From the NCBI RefSeq assembly GCF_036785885.1, contig NC_092322.1, positions 13,476,466-13,540,465 of the forward strand: a stretch of 64,000 nucleotides of DNA, read 5' to 3'. The translations under genes were made by a program, and so were the position numbers. Below the pieces are notes generated by a model. The model saw only the letters and a program-made list of their open reading frames with translations, was not told the origin of the DNA and did no database searches. The DNA is from Coffea arabica. Taxonomy: Eukaryota > Streptophyta > Magnoliopsida > Gentianales > Rubiaceae. Shown here in pieces: positions 10,692 to 23,407 of this stretch; position 1 is the first letter of the stretch; every line of letters begins with the position of its first letter.

Positions 10692-11825
10692 ATGCTGTCT
10701 GCTAAATCCCTCCCCCTCTCTTCCCCTTTGATAAAAGCATTAAAATCTCCTGATGCTAATCTCACCTCAAAATACTACATAGGCATCAACAAATGGAGTA
10801 GGAAAATGTATACCAATCCTTCTCTTAGTTTTCAGAGCTCCTGCCGCGAGACTTCATCAGAACCAGTAGTTGTACCTGAATCACGTTCCATGTCAGCACA
10901 AAACAGAGTCGATATCCTTTCGGAGGCGCTGCCTTGCATACAAAAGTTCCATGGCAAGACAATTGTGGTCAAATATGGAGGTGCAGCAATGACGTCTGAG
11001 GCCCTTCAAGCACCTGTAATATCTGACTTGGTTCTTCTCCAAAATTTTGGTCTTCGCATTGTCATTGTCCATGGTGCGGGTCCTGAAATCAACCAGTGGC
11101 TTGGTAGATTGGGCTTGAAGCCCAAGTTTGGGAATGGACTCCATGTCACTGATGCAACAACCATGGAAGTTGTTGCGATGGTATTGGGGGGTAAAGTTAA
11201 TAAACATCTTGTTACCTTAATCAACAAGGCAGGGGCTTCTGCTGCTGGCTTATCTGTTACGGGGCTTACTGCTGTTGGCTTATCTGGTATGGATGACTTA
11301 TCTGGTATGGGGGCTACTGCTGCTGGCTTATCTGGTATGGATGACCATCTTTTAACTGCCAGGCCGCCTTCCCCAAATTCCGGTCTGCTTGGCTTCGTTG
11401 GTGATATAGCCACTGGGGAGCCGGCAGTGCTTCGACCACTCATTGACAATGGTTATATCCCAGTCGTTGCCTCTGTAGCTGCCGACAAGACAGGCCGGCT
11501 ATACATCATCAATGCAGACACAGTTGCGGGTGAGCTTGCTGCAGCCTTGGCAGCAGAGAAGTTAATTCTTTTGACTGATGTGGCTGGGATTCTAGAGGAG
11601 CGAGATGATCCAGGAAGTTTGGTGAAGGAAGTCGATATCGAAGGGGCGAGGAGGATGATGAATGATGAGAAGATTGCAGGTGGGATGTTTCAAAAGGTGG
11701 ATTGCTGCGTGAGGTCCGTAGCTCAAGGTGTCAGGGCTGCAAGTATAATTGATGGACGAGTACAGCACTCATTACTTCTTGAGTTTCTCACTGGTGGAGG
11801 AGCAGGAACAATGATCACTGGATAA
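10692..11825 (+). CDS. N-acetylglutamate kinase-like protein, copy 3
   Basis: Protein identical to copy 2 as read here. A private silent change (GCC to GCA at codon 99) separates the DNA. Same leader, kinase blocks and 26-residue GLSG expansion. Its unit carries 'caaatctcagg' upstream, shared with B-type units, while the coding part is A-type. Confidence 0.92.
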   Translation: MLSAKSLPLSSPLIKALKSPDANLTSKYYIGINKWSRKMYTNPSLSFQSSCRETSSEPVVVPESRSMSAQNRVDILSEALPCIQKFHGKTIVVKYGGAAMTSEALQAPVISDLVLLQNFGLRIVIVHGAGPEINQWLGRLGLKPKFGNGLHVTDATTMEVVAMVLGGKVNKHLVTLINKAGASAAGLSVTGLTAVGLSGMDDLSGMGATAAGLSGMDDHLLTARPPSPNSGLLGFVGDIATGEPAVLRPLIDNGYIPVVASVAADKTGRLYIINADTVAGELAAALAAEKLILLTDVAGILEERDDPGSLVKEVDIEGARRMMNDEKIAGGMFQKVDCCVRSVAQGVRAASIIDGRVQHSLLLEFLTGGGAGTMITG

Positions 11826-13235
11826 ATTGGAGAGCTTGCACCCTCGGTAAAGCTTACGTTTGTTAACCACTTTAGAAGATCTAAAGTCAAAGCAAGTTTA
11901 GTTACAATCATCTTTATTTTCTTTGTACATATGGAGAAACTTGAAAAACGATAGCACTGGGATAATATCTACTTTCAAGAACATGAATCTGCTGATAGAA
12001 TGGTCAAAGTTGAGAAGGTTTCGGGGCCACTTATTTTCCCCATGTTAATTTTGTAGTCACATTCTCCTCTTTCTAATGTGCTTCAGCACTAATTTTCCCC
12101 ATAGCCAACAAAAGAAAAAACAAGTAAAAGCCATCTGGGAAAAAAAAAAAACCAAAGGCAAAGAAGATTCCATTTGCTGCATTGGTCACACCTTGCAACC
12201 TAACCACTCACTGCACCTTTGCATGAAAAATTTTTAACGTATACAATCACTTTCAACTCTTCAATTTCAAATCTTAAAAACAAAACATGGCTATTCACGC
12301 TGTCACACTAGCTTCCAATATATAATACGATCCAAACTCCAAGGAAATTGATCTAAAACCAATTAAAAAGAAGTTGACCTAGCAAGACTGGTCTTGCTTG
12401 ATGCGGTCCGCACCCAAATGGAAGCTGTGGTCGAAGGTCTTGATTAACTTGGACTGTTCATTTTGCACCCAGTAACTCCCATTTCAGGAGAGCACAAGAC
12501 ATGTTTTTCCTCAATTTGAACCATATTTCAGGAATTAAAATAATTTCTTCTTTTTTTATTTTTCTTTCAATTTATCGAATTTTTAATATTCAATTTTAAG
12601 ATTTAAAATAATTATTGATTCAAAACTATTTATGGAAGCAAAGATATGGTTTTTATAAAATAATAAGCAAAAATTTTTTTCTATTTTTTTAGATTGCTTC
12701 AGGGTTAATAAAATAAAAATATGTTCTTTTTTTAATGCAACATGGCCTCAATATGGGCATTTTCGGCATTAAGGGGGTTTTTGTTAAATGTTTGATCATT
12801 CAAAGGGTGAGACCGTTATTTGGACAAATTACAGGGATTGATTGGTAATATGGTCAAATCTCAGGGGAGGTAAATGTAATTAACCCTTATTTCAACTATG
12901 AAGAGAAAAATTCCTCCAACACCCTCCTGGTACCTGTAAGTGGAGCTCTTCATTAGTAATTTAGGGTCTGAATTTGACGTATAAAGATTGTGATTTTGAC
13001 ATCCTAAATTTGTTTTCTGGTCCCAAATTTCACACAACGATGTGTGCTTTTTTGTACGTAACTATATTGCTTTGCAGTTGTAAAACAAATTTTAAATGTT
13101 GCTGTTCCAACTTGGAGTCTCTTATTATTGCAGATCTCATTGACCTGGTTCCCTGCGTTTTGCTCGGAGTGTGGTTGGTTTGGATTTCTTGCTTTGACCA
13201 AAATAGTCCACGCAAAAGGAGCATAGGCAGAAGAA

Positions 13236-14369
13236 ATGCTGTCTGCTAAATCCCTCCCCCTCTCTTCCCCTTTGATAAAAGCATTAAAATCTCCTGATGC
13301 TAATCTCACCTCAAAATACTACATAGGCATCAACAAATGGAGTAGGAAAATGTATACCAATCCTTCTCTTAGTTTTCAGAGCTCCTGCCGCGAGACTTCA
13401 TCAGAACCAGTAGTTGTACCTGAATCACGTTCCATGTCAGCACAAAACAGAGTCGATATCCTTTCGGAGGCGCTGCCTTGCATACAAAAGTTCCATGGCA
13501 AGACAATTGTGGTCAAATATGGAGGTGCAGCCATGACGTCTGAGGCCCTTCAAGCACCTGTAATATCTGACTTGGTTCTTCTCCAAAATTTTGGTCTTCG
13601 CATTGTCATTGTCCATGGTGCGGGTCCTGAAATCAACCAGTGGCTTGGTAGATTGGGCTTGAAGCCCAAGTTTGGGAATGGACTCCATGTCACTGATGCA
13701 ACAACCATGGAAGTTGTTGCGATGGTATTGGGGGGTAAAGTTAATAAACATCTTGTTACCTTAATCAACAAGGCAGGGGCTTCTGCTGCTGGCTTATCTG
13801 TTACGGGGCTTACTGCTGTTGGCTTATCTGGTATGGATGACTTATCTGGTATGGGGGCTACTGCTGCTGGCTTATCTGGTATGGATGACCATCTTTTAAC
13901 TGCCAGGCCGCCTTCCCCAAATTCCGGTCTGCTTGGCTTCGTTGGTGATATAGCCACTGGGGAGCCGGCAGTGCTTCGACCACTCATTGACAATGGTTAT
14001 ATCCCAGTCGTTGCCTCTGTAGCTGCCGACAAGACAGGCCGGCTATACATCATCAATGCAGACACAGTTGCGGGTGAGCTTGCTGCAGCCTTGGCAGCAG
14101 AGAAGTTAATTCTTTTGACTGATGTGGCTGGGATTCTAGAGGAGCGAGATGATCCAGAAAGTTTGGTGAAGGAAGTCGATATCGAAGGGGCGAGGAGGAT
14201 GATGAATGATGAGAAGATTGCAGGTGGGATGTTTCAAAAGGTGGATTGCTGCGTGAGGTCCGTAGCTCAAGGTGTCAGGGCTGCAAGTGTAATTGATGGA
14301 CGAGTACAGCACTCATTACTTCTTGAGTTTCTCACTGGTGGAGGAGCAGGAACAATGATCACTGGATAA
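13236..14369 (+). CDS. N-acetylglutamate kinase-like protein, copy 4 (B type)
   Basis: B-type member: G308E (DDPESLV) and I352V (ASVIDG) relative to copy 2, plus the leader marker 'ttttaaatgttgc'. The same three changes occur together in copies 6 and 8. G308 is in the loop after LTDVAGILEERDDP, a surface region in known structures, so a large effect on activity is not expected. Frame intact. Confidence 0.92.
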   Translation: MLSAKSLPLSSPLIKALKSPDANLTSKYYIGINKWSRKMYTNPSLSFQSSCRETSSEPVVVPESRSMSAQNRVDILSEALPCIQKFHGKTIVVKYGGAAMTSEALQAPVISDLVLLQNFGLRIVIVHGAGPEINQWLGRLGLKPKFGNGLHVTDATTMEVVAMVLGGKVNKHLVTLINKAGASAAGLSVTGLTAVGLSGMDDLSGMGATAAGLSGMDDHLLTARPPSPNSGLLGFVGDIATGEPAVLRPLIDNGYIPVVASVAADKTGRLYIINADTVAGELAAALAAEKLILLTDVAGILEERDDPESLVKEVDIEGARRMMNDEKIAGGMFQKVDCCVRSVAQGVRAASVIDGRVQHSLLLEFLTGGGAGTMITG

Positions 14370-15778
14370 ATTGGAGAGCTTGCACCCTCGGTAAAGCTTA
14401 CGTTTGTTAACCACTTTAGAAGATCTAAAGTCAAAGCAAGTTTAGTTACAATCATCTTTATTTTCTTTGTACATATGGAGAAACTTGAAAAACGATAGCA
14501 CTGGGATAATATCTACTTTCAAGAACATGAATCTGCTGATAGAATGGTCAAAGTTGAGAAGGTTTCGGGGCCACTTATTTTCCCCATGTTAATTTTGTAG
14601 TCACATTCTCCTCTTTCTAATGTGCTTCAGCACTAATTTTCCCCATAGCCAACAAAAGAAAAAACAAGTAAAAGCCATCTGGGAAAAAAAAAAAACCAAA
14701 GGCAAAGAAGATTCCATTTGCTGCATTGGTCACACCTTGCAACCTAACCACTCACTGCACCTTTGCATGAAAAATTTTTAACGTATACAATCACTTTCAA
14801 CTCTTCAATTTCAAATCTTAAAAACAAAACATGGCTATTCACGCTGTCACACTAGCTTCCAATATATAATATGATCCAAACTCCAAGGAAATTGATCTAA
14901 AACCAATTAAAAAGAAGTTGACCTAGCAAGACTGGTCTTGCTTGATGCGGTCCGCACCCAAATGGAAGCTGTGGTCGAAGGTCTTGATTAACTTGGACTG
15001 TTCATTTTGCACCCAGTAACTCCCATTTCAGGAGAGCACAAGACATGTTTTCCTCAATTTGAACCATATTTCAGGAATTAAAATAATTTTTTCTTTTTTT
15101 ATTTTTCTTTCAATTTATCGAATTTTTAATATTCAATTTTAAGATTTAAAATAATTATTGATTCAAAACTATTTATGGAAGCAAAGATATGGTTTTTATA
15201 AAATAATAAGCAAAAATTTTTTTCTATTTTTTTAGATTGCTTCAGGGTTAATAAAATAAAAATATGTTCTTTTTTTAATGCAACATGGCCTCAATATGGG
15301 CATTTTCGGCATTAAGGGGGTTTTTGTTAAATGTTTGATCATTCAAAGGGTGAGACCGTTATTTGGACAAATTACAGGGATTGATTGGTAATATGGTCAA
15401 ACCTCAGGGGAGGTAAATGTAATTAACCCTTATTTCAACTATGAAGAGAAAAATTCCTCCAACACCCTCCTGGTACCTGTAAGTGGAGCTCTTCATTAGT
15501 AATTTAGGGTCTGAATTTGACGTATAAAGATTGTGATTTTGACATCCTAAATTTGTTTTCTGGTCCCAAATTTCACACAACGATGTGTGCTTTTTTGTAC
15601 GTAACTATATTGCTTTGCAGTTGTAAAACAAATTTTAATTGTTGCTGTTCCAACTTGGAGTCTCTTATTATTGCAGATCTCATTGACCTGGTTCCCTGCG
15701 TTTTGCTCGGAGTGTGGTTGGTTTGGATTTCTTGCTTTGACCAAAATAGTCCACGCAAAAGGAGCATAGGCAGAAGAA

Positions 15779-16912
15779 ATGCTGTCTGCTAAATCCCTCC
15801 CCCTCTCTTCCCCTTTGATAAAAGCATTAAAATCTCCTGATGCTAATCTCACCTCAAAATACTACATAGGCATCAACAAATGGAGTAGGAAAATGTATAC
15901 CAATCCTTCTCTTAGTTTTCAGAGCTCCTGCCGCGAGACTTCATCAGAACCAGTAGTTGTACCTGAATCACGTTCCATGTCAGCACAAAACAGAGTCGAT
16001 ATCCTTTCGGAGGCGCTGCCTTGCATACAAAAGTTCCATGGCAAGACAATTGTGGTCAAATATGGAGGTGCAGCCATGACGTCTGAGGCCCTTCAAGCAC
16101 CTGTAATATCTGACTTGGTTCTTCTCCAAAATTTTGGTCTTCGCATTGTCATTGTCCATGGTGCGGGTCCTGAAATCAACCAGTGGCTTGGTAGATTGGG
16201 CTTGAAGCCCAAGTTTGGGAATGGACTCCATGTCACTGATGCAACAACCATGGAAGTTGTTGCGATGGTATTGGGGGGTAAAGTTAATAAACATCTTGTT
16301 ACCTTAATCAACAAGGCAGGGGCTTCTGCTGCTGGCTTATCTGTTACGGGGCTTACTGCTGTTGGCTTATCTGGTATGGATGACTTATCTGGTATGGGGG
16401 CTACTGCTGCTGGCTTATCTGGTATGGATGACCATCTTTTAACTGCCAGGCCGCCTTCCCCAAATTCCGGTCTGCTTGGCTTCGTTGGTGATATAGCCAC
16501 TGGGGAGCCGGCAGTGCTTCGACCACTCATTGACAATGGTTATATCCCAGTCGTTGCCTCTGTAGCTGCCGACAAGACAGGCCGGCTATACATCATCAAT
16601 GCAGACACAGTTGCGGGTGAGCTTGCTGCAGCCTTGGCAGCAGAGAAGTTAATTCTTTTGACTGATGTGGCTGGGATTCTAGAGGAGCGAGATGATCCAG
16701 GAAGTTTGGTGAAGGAAGTCGATATCGAAGGGGCGAGGAGGATGATGAATGATGAGAAGATTGCAGGTGGGATGTTTCAAAAGGTGGATTGCTGCGTGAG
16801 GTCCGTAGCTCAAGGTGTCAGGGCTGCAAGTATAATTGATGGACGAGTACAGCACTCATTACTTCTTGAGTTTCTCACTGGTGGAGGAGCAGGAACAATG
16901 ATCACTGGATAA
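15779..16912 (+). CDS. N-acetylglutamate kinase-like protein, copy 5 (A' type)
   Basis: Protein identical to copy 2. Its unit has the marker 'aataattttttc' in the upstream DNA, shared with units 7 and 9. Together with unit 4 it forms the first 5.09-kb dimer of the higher-order repeat. Frame intact. Confidence 0.92.
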   Translation: MLSAKSLPLSSPLIKALKSPDANLTSKYYIGINKWSRKMYTNPSLSFQSSCRETSSEPVVVPESRSMSAQNRVDILSEALPCIQKFHGKTIVVKYGGAAMTSEALQAPVISDLVLLQNFGLRIVIVHGAGPEINQWLGRLGLKPKFGNGLHVTDATTMEVVAMVLGGKVNKHLVTLINKAGASAAGLSVTGLTAVGLSGMDDLSGMGATAAGLSGMDDHLLTARPPSPNSGLLGFVGDIATGEPAVLRPLIDNGYIPVVASVAADKTGRLYIINADTVAGELAAALAAEKLILLTDVAGILEERDDPGSLVKEVDIEGARRMMNDEKIAGGMFQKVDCCVRSVAQGVRAASIIDGRVQHSLLLEFLTGGGAGTMITG

Positions 16913-18320
16913 ATTGGAGAGCTTGCACCCTCGGTAAAGCTTACGTTTGTTAACCACTTTAGAAGATCTAAAGTCAAAGCAAGTTTAGTTACAATCATCT
17001 TTATTTTCTTTGTACATATGGAGAAACTTGAAAAACGATAGCACTGGGATAATATCTACTTTCAAGAACATGAATCTGCTGATAGAATGGTCAAAGTTGA
17101 GAAGGTTTCGGGGCCACTTATTTTCCCCATGTTAATTTTGTAGTCACATTCTCCTCTTTCTAATGTGCTTCAGCACTAATTTTCCCCATAGCCAACAAAA
17201 GAAAAAAAAAGTAAAAGCCATCTGGAAAAAAAAAAAACCAAAGGCAAAGAAGATTCCATTTGCTGCATTGGTCACACCTTGCAACCTAACCACTCACTGC
17301 ACCTTTGCATGAAAAATTTTTAACGTATACAATCACTTTCAACTCTTCAATTTCAAATCTTAAAAACAAAACATGGCTATTCACGCTGTCACACTAGCTT
17401 CCAATATATAATACGATCCAAACTCCAAGGAAATTGATCTAAAACCAATTAAAAAGAAGTTGACCTAGCAAGACTGGTCTTGCTTGATGCGGTCCGCACC
17501 CAAATGGAAGCTGTGGTCGAAGGTCTTGATTAACTTGGACTGTTCATTTTGCACCCAGTAACTCCCATTTCAGGAGAGCACAAGACATGTTTTCCTCAAT
17601 TTGAACCATATTTCAGGAATTAAAATAATTTCTTCTTTTTTTATTTTTCTTTCAATTTATCGAATTTTTAATATTCAATTTTAAGATTTAAAATAATTAT
17701 TGATTCAAAACTATTTATGGAAGCAAAGATATGGTTTTTATAAAATAATAAGCAAAAATTTTTTTCTATTTTTTTAGATTGCTTCAGGGTTAATAAAATA
17801 AAAATATGTTCTTTTTTTAATGCAACATGGCCTCAATATGGGCATTTTCGGCATTAAGGGGGTTTTTGTTAAATGTTTGATCATTCAAAGGGTGAGACCG
17901 TTATTTGGACAAATTACAGGGATTGATTGGTAATATGGTCAAATCTCAGGGGAGGTAAATGTAATTAACCCTTATTTCAACTATGAAGAGAAAAATTCCT
18001 CCAACACCCTCCTGGTACCTGTAAGTGGAGCTCTTCATTAGTAATTTAGGGTCTGAATTTGACGTATAAAGATTGTGATTTTGACATCCTAAATTTGTTT
18101 TCTGGTCCCAAATTTCACACAACGATGTGTGCTTTTTTGTACGTAACTATATTGCTTTGCAGTTGTAAAACAAATTTTAAATGTTGCTGTTCCAACTTGG
18201 AGTCTCTTATTATTGCAGATCTCATTGACCTGGTTCCCTGCGTTTTGCTCGGAGTGTGGTTGGTTTGGATTTCTTGCTTTGACCAAAATAGTCCACGCAA
18301 AAGGAGCATAGGCAGAAGAA

Positions 18321-19454
18321 ATGCTGTCTGCTAAATCCCTCCCCCTCTCTTCCCCTTTGATAAAAGCATTAAAATCTCCTGATGCTAATCTCACCTCAAA
18401 ATACTACATAGGCATCAACAAATGGAGTAGGAAAATGTATACCAATCCTTCTCTTAGTTTTCAGAGCTCCTGCCGCGAGACTTCATCAGAACCAGTAGTT
18501 GTACCTGAATCACGTTCCATGTCAGCACAAAACAGAGTCGATATCCTTTCGGAGGCGCTGCCTTGCATACAAAAGTTCCATGGCAAGACAATTGTGGTCA
18601 AATATGGAGGTGCAGCCATGACGTCTGAGGCCCTTCAAGCACCTGTAATATCTGACTTGGTTCTTCTCCAAAATTTTGGTCTTCGCATTGTCATTGTCCA
18701 TGGTGCGGGTCCTGAAATCAACCAGTGGCTTGGTAGATTGGGCTTGAAGCCCAAGTTTGGGAATGGACTCCATGTCACTGATGCAACAACCATGGAAGTT
18801 GTTGCGATGGTATTGGGGGGTAAAGTTAATAAACATCTTGTTACCTTAATCAACAAGGCAGGGGCTTCTGCTGCTGGCTTATCTGTTACGGGGCTTACTG
18901 CTGTTGGCTTATCTGGTATGGATGACTTATCTGGTATGGGGGCTACTGCTGCTGGCTTATCTGGTATGGATGACCATCTTTTAACTGCCAGGCCGCCTTC
19001 CCCAAATTCCGGTCTGCTTGGCTTCGTTGGTGATATAGCCACTGGGGAGCCGGCAGTGCTTCGACCACTCATTGACAATGGTTATATCCCAGTCGTTGCC
19101 TCTGTAGCTGCCGACAAGACAGGCCGGCTATACATCATCAATGCAGACACAGTTGCGGGTGAGCTTGCTGCAGCCTTGGCAGCAGAGAAGTTAATTCTTT
19201 TGACTGATGTGGCTGGGATTCTAGAGGAGCGAGATGATCCAGAAAGTTTGGTGAAGGAAGTCGATATCGAAGGGGCGAGGAGGATGATGAATGATGAGAA
19301 GATTGCAGGTGGGATGTTTCAAAAGGTGGATTGCTGCGTGAGGTCCGTAGCTCAAGGTGTCAGGGCTGCAAGTGTAATTGATGGACGAGTACAGCACTCA
19401 TTACTTCTTGAGTTTCTCACTGGTGGAGGAGCAGGAACAATGATCACTGGATAA
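18321..19454 (+). CDS. N-acetylglutamate kinase-like protein, copy 6 (B type)
   Basis: Carries the B-type markers G308E and I352V and the leader variant of copy 4; otherwise as copy 2. First half of the second 5.09-kb dimer. Frame intact. Confidence 0.92.
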   Translation: MLSAKSLPLSSPLIKALKSPDANLTSKYYIGINKWSRKMYTNPSLSFQSSCRETSSEPVVVPESRSMSAQNRVDILSEALPCIQKFHGKTIVVKYGGAAMTSEALQAPVISDLVLLQNFGLRIVIVHGAGPEINQWLGRLGLKPKFGNGLHVTDATTMEVVAMVLGGKVNKHLVTLINKAGASAAGLSVTGLTAVGLSGMDDLSGMGATAAGLSGMDDHLLTARPPSPNSGLLGFVGDIATGEPAVLRPLIDNGYIPVVASVAADKTGRLYIINADTVAGELAAALAAEKLILLTDVAGILEERDDPESLVKEVDIEGARRMMNDEKIAGGMFQKVDCCVRSVAQGVRAASVIDGRVQHSLLLEFLTGGGAGTMITG

Positions 19455-20863
19455 ATTGGAGAGCTTGCACCCTCGGTAAAGCTTACGTTTGTTAACCACT
19501 TTAGAAGATCTAAAGTCAAAGCAAGTTTAGTTACAATCATCTTTATTTTCTTTGTACATATGGAGAAACTTGAAAAACGATAGCACTGGGATAATATCTA
19601 CTTTCAAGAACATGAATCTGCTGATAGAATGGTCAAAGTTGAGAAGGTTTCGGGGCCACTTATTTTCCCCATGTTAATTTTGTAGTCACATTCTCCTCTT
19701 TCTAATGTGCTTCAGCACTAATTTTCCCCATAGCCAACAAAAGAAAAAACAAGTAAAAGCCATCTGGGAAAAAAAAAAAACCAAAGGCAAAGAAGATTCC
19801 ATTTGCTGCATTGGTCACACCTTGCAACCTAACCACTCACTGCACCTTTGCATGAAAAATTTTTAACGTATACAATCACTTTCAACTCTTCAATTTCAAA
19901 TCTTAAAAACAAAACATGGCTATTCACGCTGTCACACTAGCTTCCAATATATAATACGATCCAAACTCCAAGGAAATTGATCTAAAACCAATTAAAAAGA
20001 AGTTGACCTAGCAAGACTGGTCTTGCTTGATGCGGTCCGCACCCAAATGGAAGCTGTGGTCGAAGGTCTTGATTAACTTGGACTGTTCATTTTGCACCCA
20101 GTAACTCCCATTTCAGGAGAGCACAAGACATGTTTTCCTCAATTTGAACCATATTTCAGGAATTAAAATAATTTTTTCTTTTTTTATTTTTCTTTCAATT
20201 TATCGAATTTTTAATATTCAATTTTAAGATTTAAAATAATTATTGATTCAAAACTATTTATGGAAGCAAAGATATGGTTTTTATAAAATAATAAGCAAAA
20301 ATTTTTTTCTATTTTTTTAGATTGCTTCAGGGTTAATAAAATAAAAATATGTTCTTTTTTTAATGCAACATGGCCTCAATATGGGCATTTTCGGCATTAA
20401 GGGGGTTTTTGTTAAATGTTTGATCATTCAAAGGGTGAGACCGTTATTTGGACAAATTACAGGGATTGATTGGTAATATGGTCAAACCTCAGGGGAGGTA
20501 AATGTAATTAACCCTTATTTCAACTATGAAGAGAAAAATTCCTCCAACACCCTCCTGGTACCTGTAAGTGGAGCTCTTCATTAGTAATTTAGGGTCTGAA
20601 TTTGACGTATAAAGATTGTGATTTTGACATCCTAAATTTGTTTTCTGGTCCCAAATTTCACACAACGATGTGTGCTTTTTTGTACGTAACTATATTGCTT
20701 TGCAGTTGTAAAACAAATTTTAATTGTTGCTGTTCCAACTTGGAGTCTCTTATTATTGCAGATCTCATTGACCTGGTTCCCTGCGTTTTGCTCGGAGTGT
20801 GGTTGGTTTGGATTTCTTGCTTTGACCAAAATAGTCCACGCAAAAGGAGCATAGGCAGAAGAA

Positions 20864-21997
20864 ATGCTGTCTGCTAAATCCCTCCCCCTCTCTTCCCCTT
20901 TGATAAAAGCATTAAAATCTCCTGATGCTAATCTCACCTCAAAATACTACATAGGCATCAACAAATGGAGTAGGAAAATGTATACCAATCCTTCTCTTAG
21001 TTTTCAGAGCTCCTGCCGCGAGACTTCATCAGAACCAGTAGTTGTACCTGAATCACGTTCCATGTCAGCACAAAACAGAGTCGATATCCTTTCGGAGGCG
21101 CTGCCTTGCATACAAAAGTTCCATGGCAAGACAATTGTGGTCAAATATGGAGGTGCAGCCATGACGTCTGAGGCCCTTCAAGCACCTGTAATATCTGACT
21201 TGGTTCTTCTCCAAAATTTTGGTCTTCGCATTGTCATTGTCCATGGTGCGGGTCCTGAAATCAACCAGTGGCTTGGTAGATTGGGCTTGAAGCCCAAGTT
21301 TGGGAATGGACTCCATGTCACTGATGCAACAACCATGGAAGTTGTTGCGATGGTATTGGGGGGTAAAGTTAATAAACATCTTGTTACCTTAATCAACAAG
21401 GCAGGGGCTTCTGCTGCTGGCTTATCTGTTACGGGGCTTACTGCTGTTGGCTTATCTGGTATGGATGACTTATCTGGTATGGGGGCTACTGCTGCTGGCT
21501 TATCTGGTATGGATGACCATCTTTTAACTGCCAGGCCGCCTTCCCCAAATTCCGGTCTGCTTGGCTTCGTTGGTGATATAGCCACTGGGGAGCCGGCAGT
21601 GCTTCGACCACTCATTGACAATGGTTATATCCCAGTCGTTGCCTCTGTAGCTGCCGACAAGACAGGCCGGCTATACATCATCAATGCAGACACAGTTGCG
21701 GGTGAGCTTGCTGCAGCCTTGGCAGCAGAGAAGTTAATTCTTTTGACTGATGTGGCTGGGATTCTAGAGGAGCGAGATGATCCAGGAAGTTTGGTGAAGG
21801 AAGTCGATATCGAAGGGGCGAGGAGGATGATGAATGATGAGAAGATTGCAGGTGGGATGTTTCAAAAGGTGGATTGCTGCGTGAGGTCCGTAGCTCAAGG
21901 TGTCAGGGCTGCAAGTATAATTGATGGACGAGTACAGCACTCATTACTTCTTGAGTTTCTCACTGGTGGAGGAGCAGGAACAATGATCACTGGATAA
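20864..21997 (+). CDS. N-acetylglutamate kinase-like protein, copy 7 (A' type)
   Basis: Protein identical to copies 2, 3, 5 and 9. Upstream marker as in units 5 and 9. Second half of the second dimer. Frame intact. Confidence 0.92.
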   Translation: MLSAKSLPLSSPLIKALKSPDANLTSKYYIGINKWSRKMYTNPSLSFQSSCRETSSEPVVVPESRSMSAQNRVDILSEALPCIQKFHGKTIVVKYGGAAMTSEALQAPVISDLVLLQNFGLRIVIVHGAGPEINQWLGRLGLKPKFGNGLHVTDATTMEVVAMVLGGKVNKHLVTLINKAGASAAGLSVTGLTAVGLSGMDDLSGMGATAAGLSGMDDHLLTARPPSPNSGLLGFVGDIATGEPAVLRPLIDNGYIPVVASVAADKTGRLYIINADTVAGELAAALAAEKLILLTDVAGILEERDDPGSLVKEVDIEGARRMMNDEKIAGGMFQKVDCCVRSVAQGVRAASIIDGRVQHSLLLEFLTGGGAGTMITG

Positions 21998-23407
21998 ATT
22001 GGAGAGCTTGCACCCTCGGTAAAGCTTACGTTTGTTAACCACTTTAGAAGATCTAAAGTCAAAGCAAGTTTAGTTACAATCATCTTTATTTTCTTTGTAC
22101 ATATGGAGAAACTTGAAAAACGATAGCACTGGGATAATATCTACTTTCAAGAACATGAATCTGCTGATAGAATGGTCAAAGTTGAGAAGGTTTCGGGGCC
22201 ACTTATTTTCCCCATGTTAATTTTGTAGTCACATTCTCCTCTTTCTAATGTGCTTCAGCACTAATTTTCCCCATAGCCAACAAAAGAAAAAACAAGTAAA
22301 AGCCATCTGGGAAAAAAAAAAAAACCAAAGGCAAAGAAGATTCCATTTGCTGCATTGGTCACACCTTGCAACCTAACCACTCACTGCACCTTTGCATGAA
22401 AAATTTTTAACGTATACAATCACTTTCAACTCTTCAATTTCAAATCTTAAAAACAAAACATGGCTATTCACGCTGTCACACTAGCTTCCAATATATAATA
22501 CGATCCAAACTCCAAGGAAATTGATCTAAAACCAATTAAAAAGAAGTTGACCTAGCAAGACTGGTCTTGCTTGATGCGGTCCGCACCCAAATGGAAGCTG
22601 TGGTCGAAGGTCTTGATTAACTTGGACTGTTCATTTTGCACCCAGTAACTCCCATTTCAGGAGAGCACAAGACATGTTTTCCTCAATTTGAACCATATTT
22701 CAGGAATTAAAATAATTTCTTCTTTTTTTATTTTTCTTTCAATTTATCGAATTTTTAATATTCAATTTTAAGATTTAAAATAATTATTGATTCAAAACTA
22801 TTTATGGAAGCAAAGATATGGTTTTTATAAAATAATAAGCAAAAATTTTTTTCTATTTTTTTAGATTGCTTCAGGGTTAATAAAATAAAAATATGTTCTT
22901 TTTTTAATGCAACATGGCCTCAATATGGGCATTTTCGGCATTAAGGGGGTTTTTGTTAAATGTTTGATCATTCAAAGGGTGAGACCGTTATTTGGACAAA
23001 TTACAGGGATTGATTGGTAATATGGTCAAATCTCAGGGGAGGTAAATGTAATTAACCCTTATTTCAACTATGAAGAGAAAAATTCCTCCAACACCCTCCT
23101 GGTACCTGTAAGTGGAGCTCTTCATTAGTAATTTAGGGTCTGAATTTGACGTATAAAGATTGTGATTTTGACATCCTAAATTTGTTTTCTGGTCCCAAAT
23201 TTCACACAACGATGTGTGCTTTTTTGTACGTAACTATATTGCTTTGCAGTTGTAAAACAAATTTTAAATGTTGCTGTTCCAACTTGGAGTCTCTTATTAT
23301 TGCAGATCTCATTGACCTGGTTCCCTGCGTTTTGCTCGGAGTGTGGTTGGTTTGGATTTCTTGCTTTGACCAAAATAGTCCACGCAAAAGGAGCATAGGC
23401 AGAAGAA

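Noticed and set aside
10430-10705. 91-codon frame upstream of the NAGK start, present in most units
   Set aside because: It spans the probable leader intron and is broken to 72 codons by one base change in unit 2. Leader sequence, not a gene.
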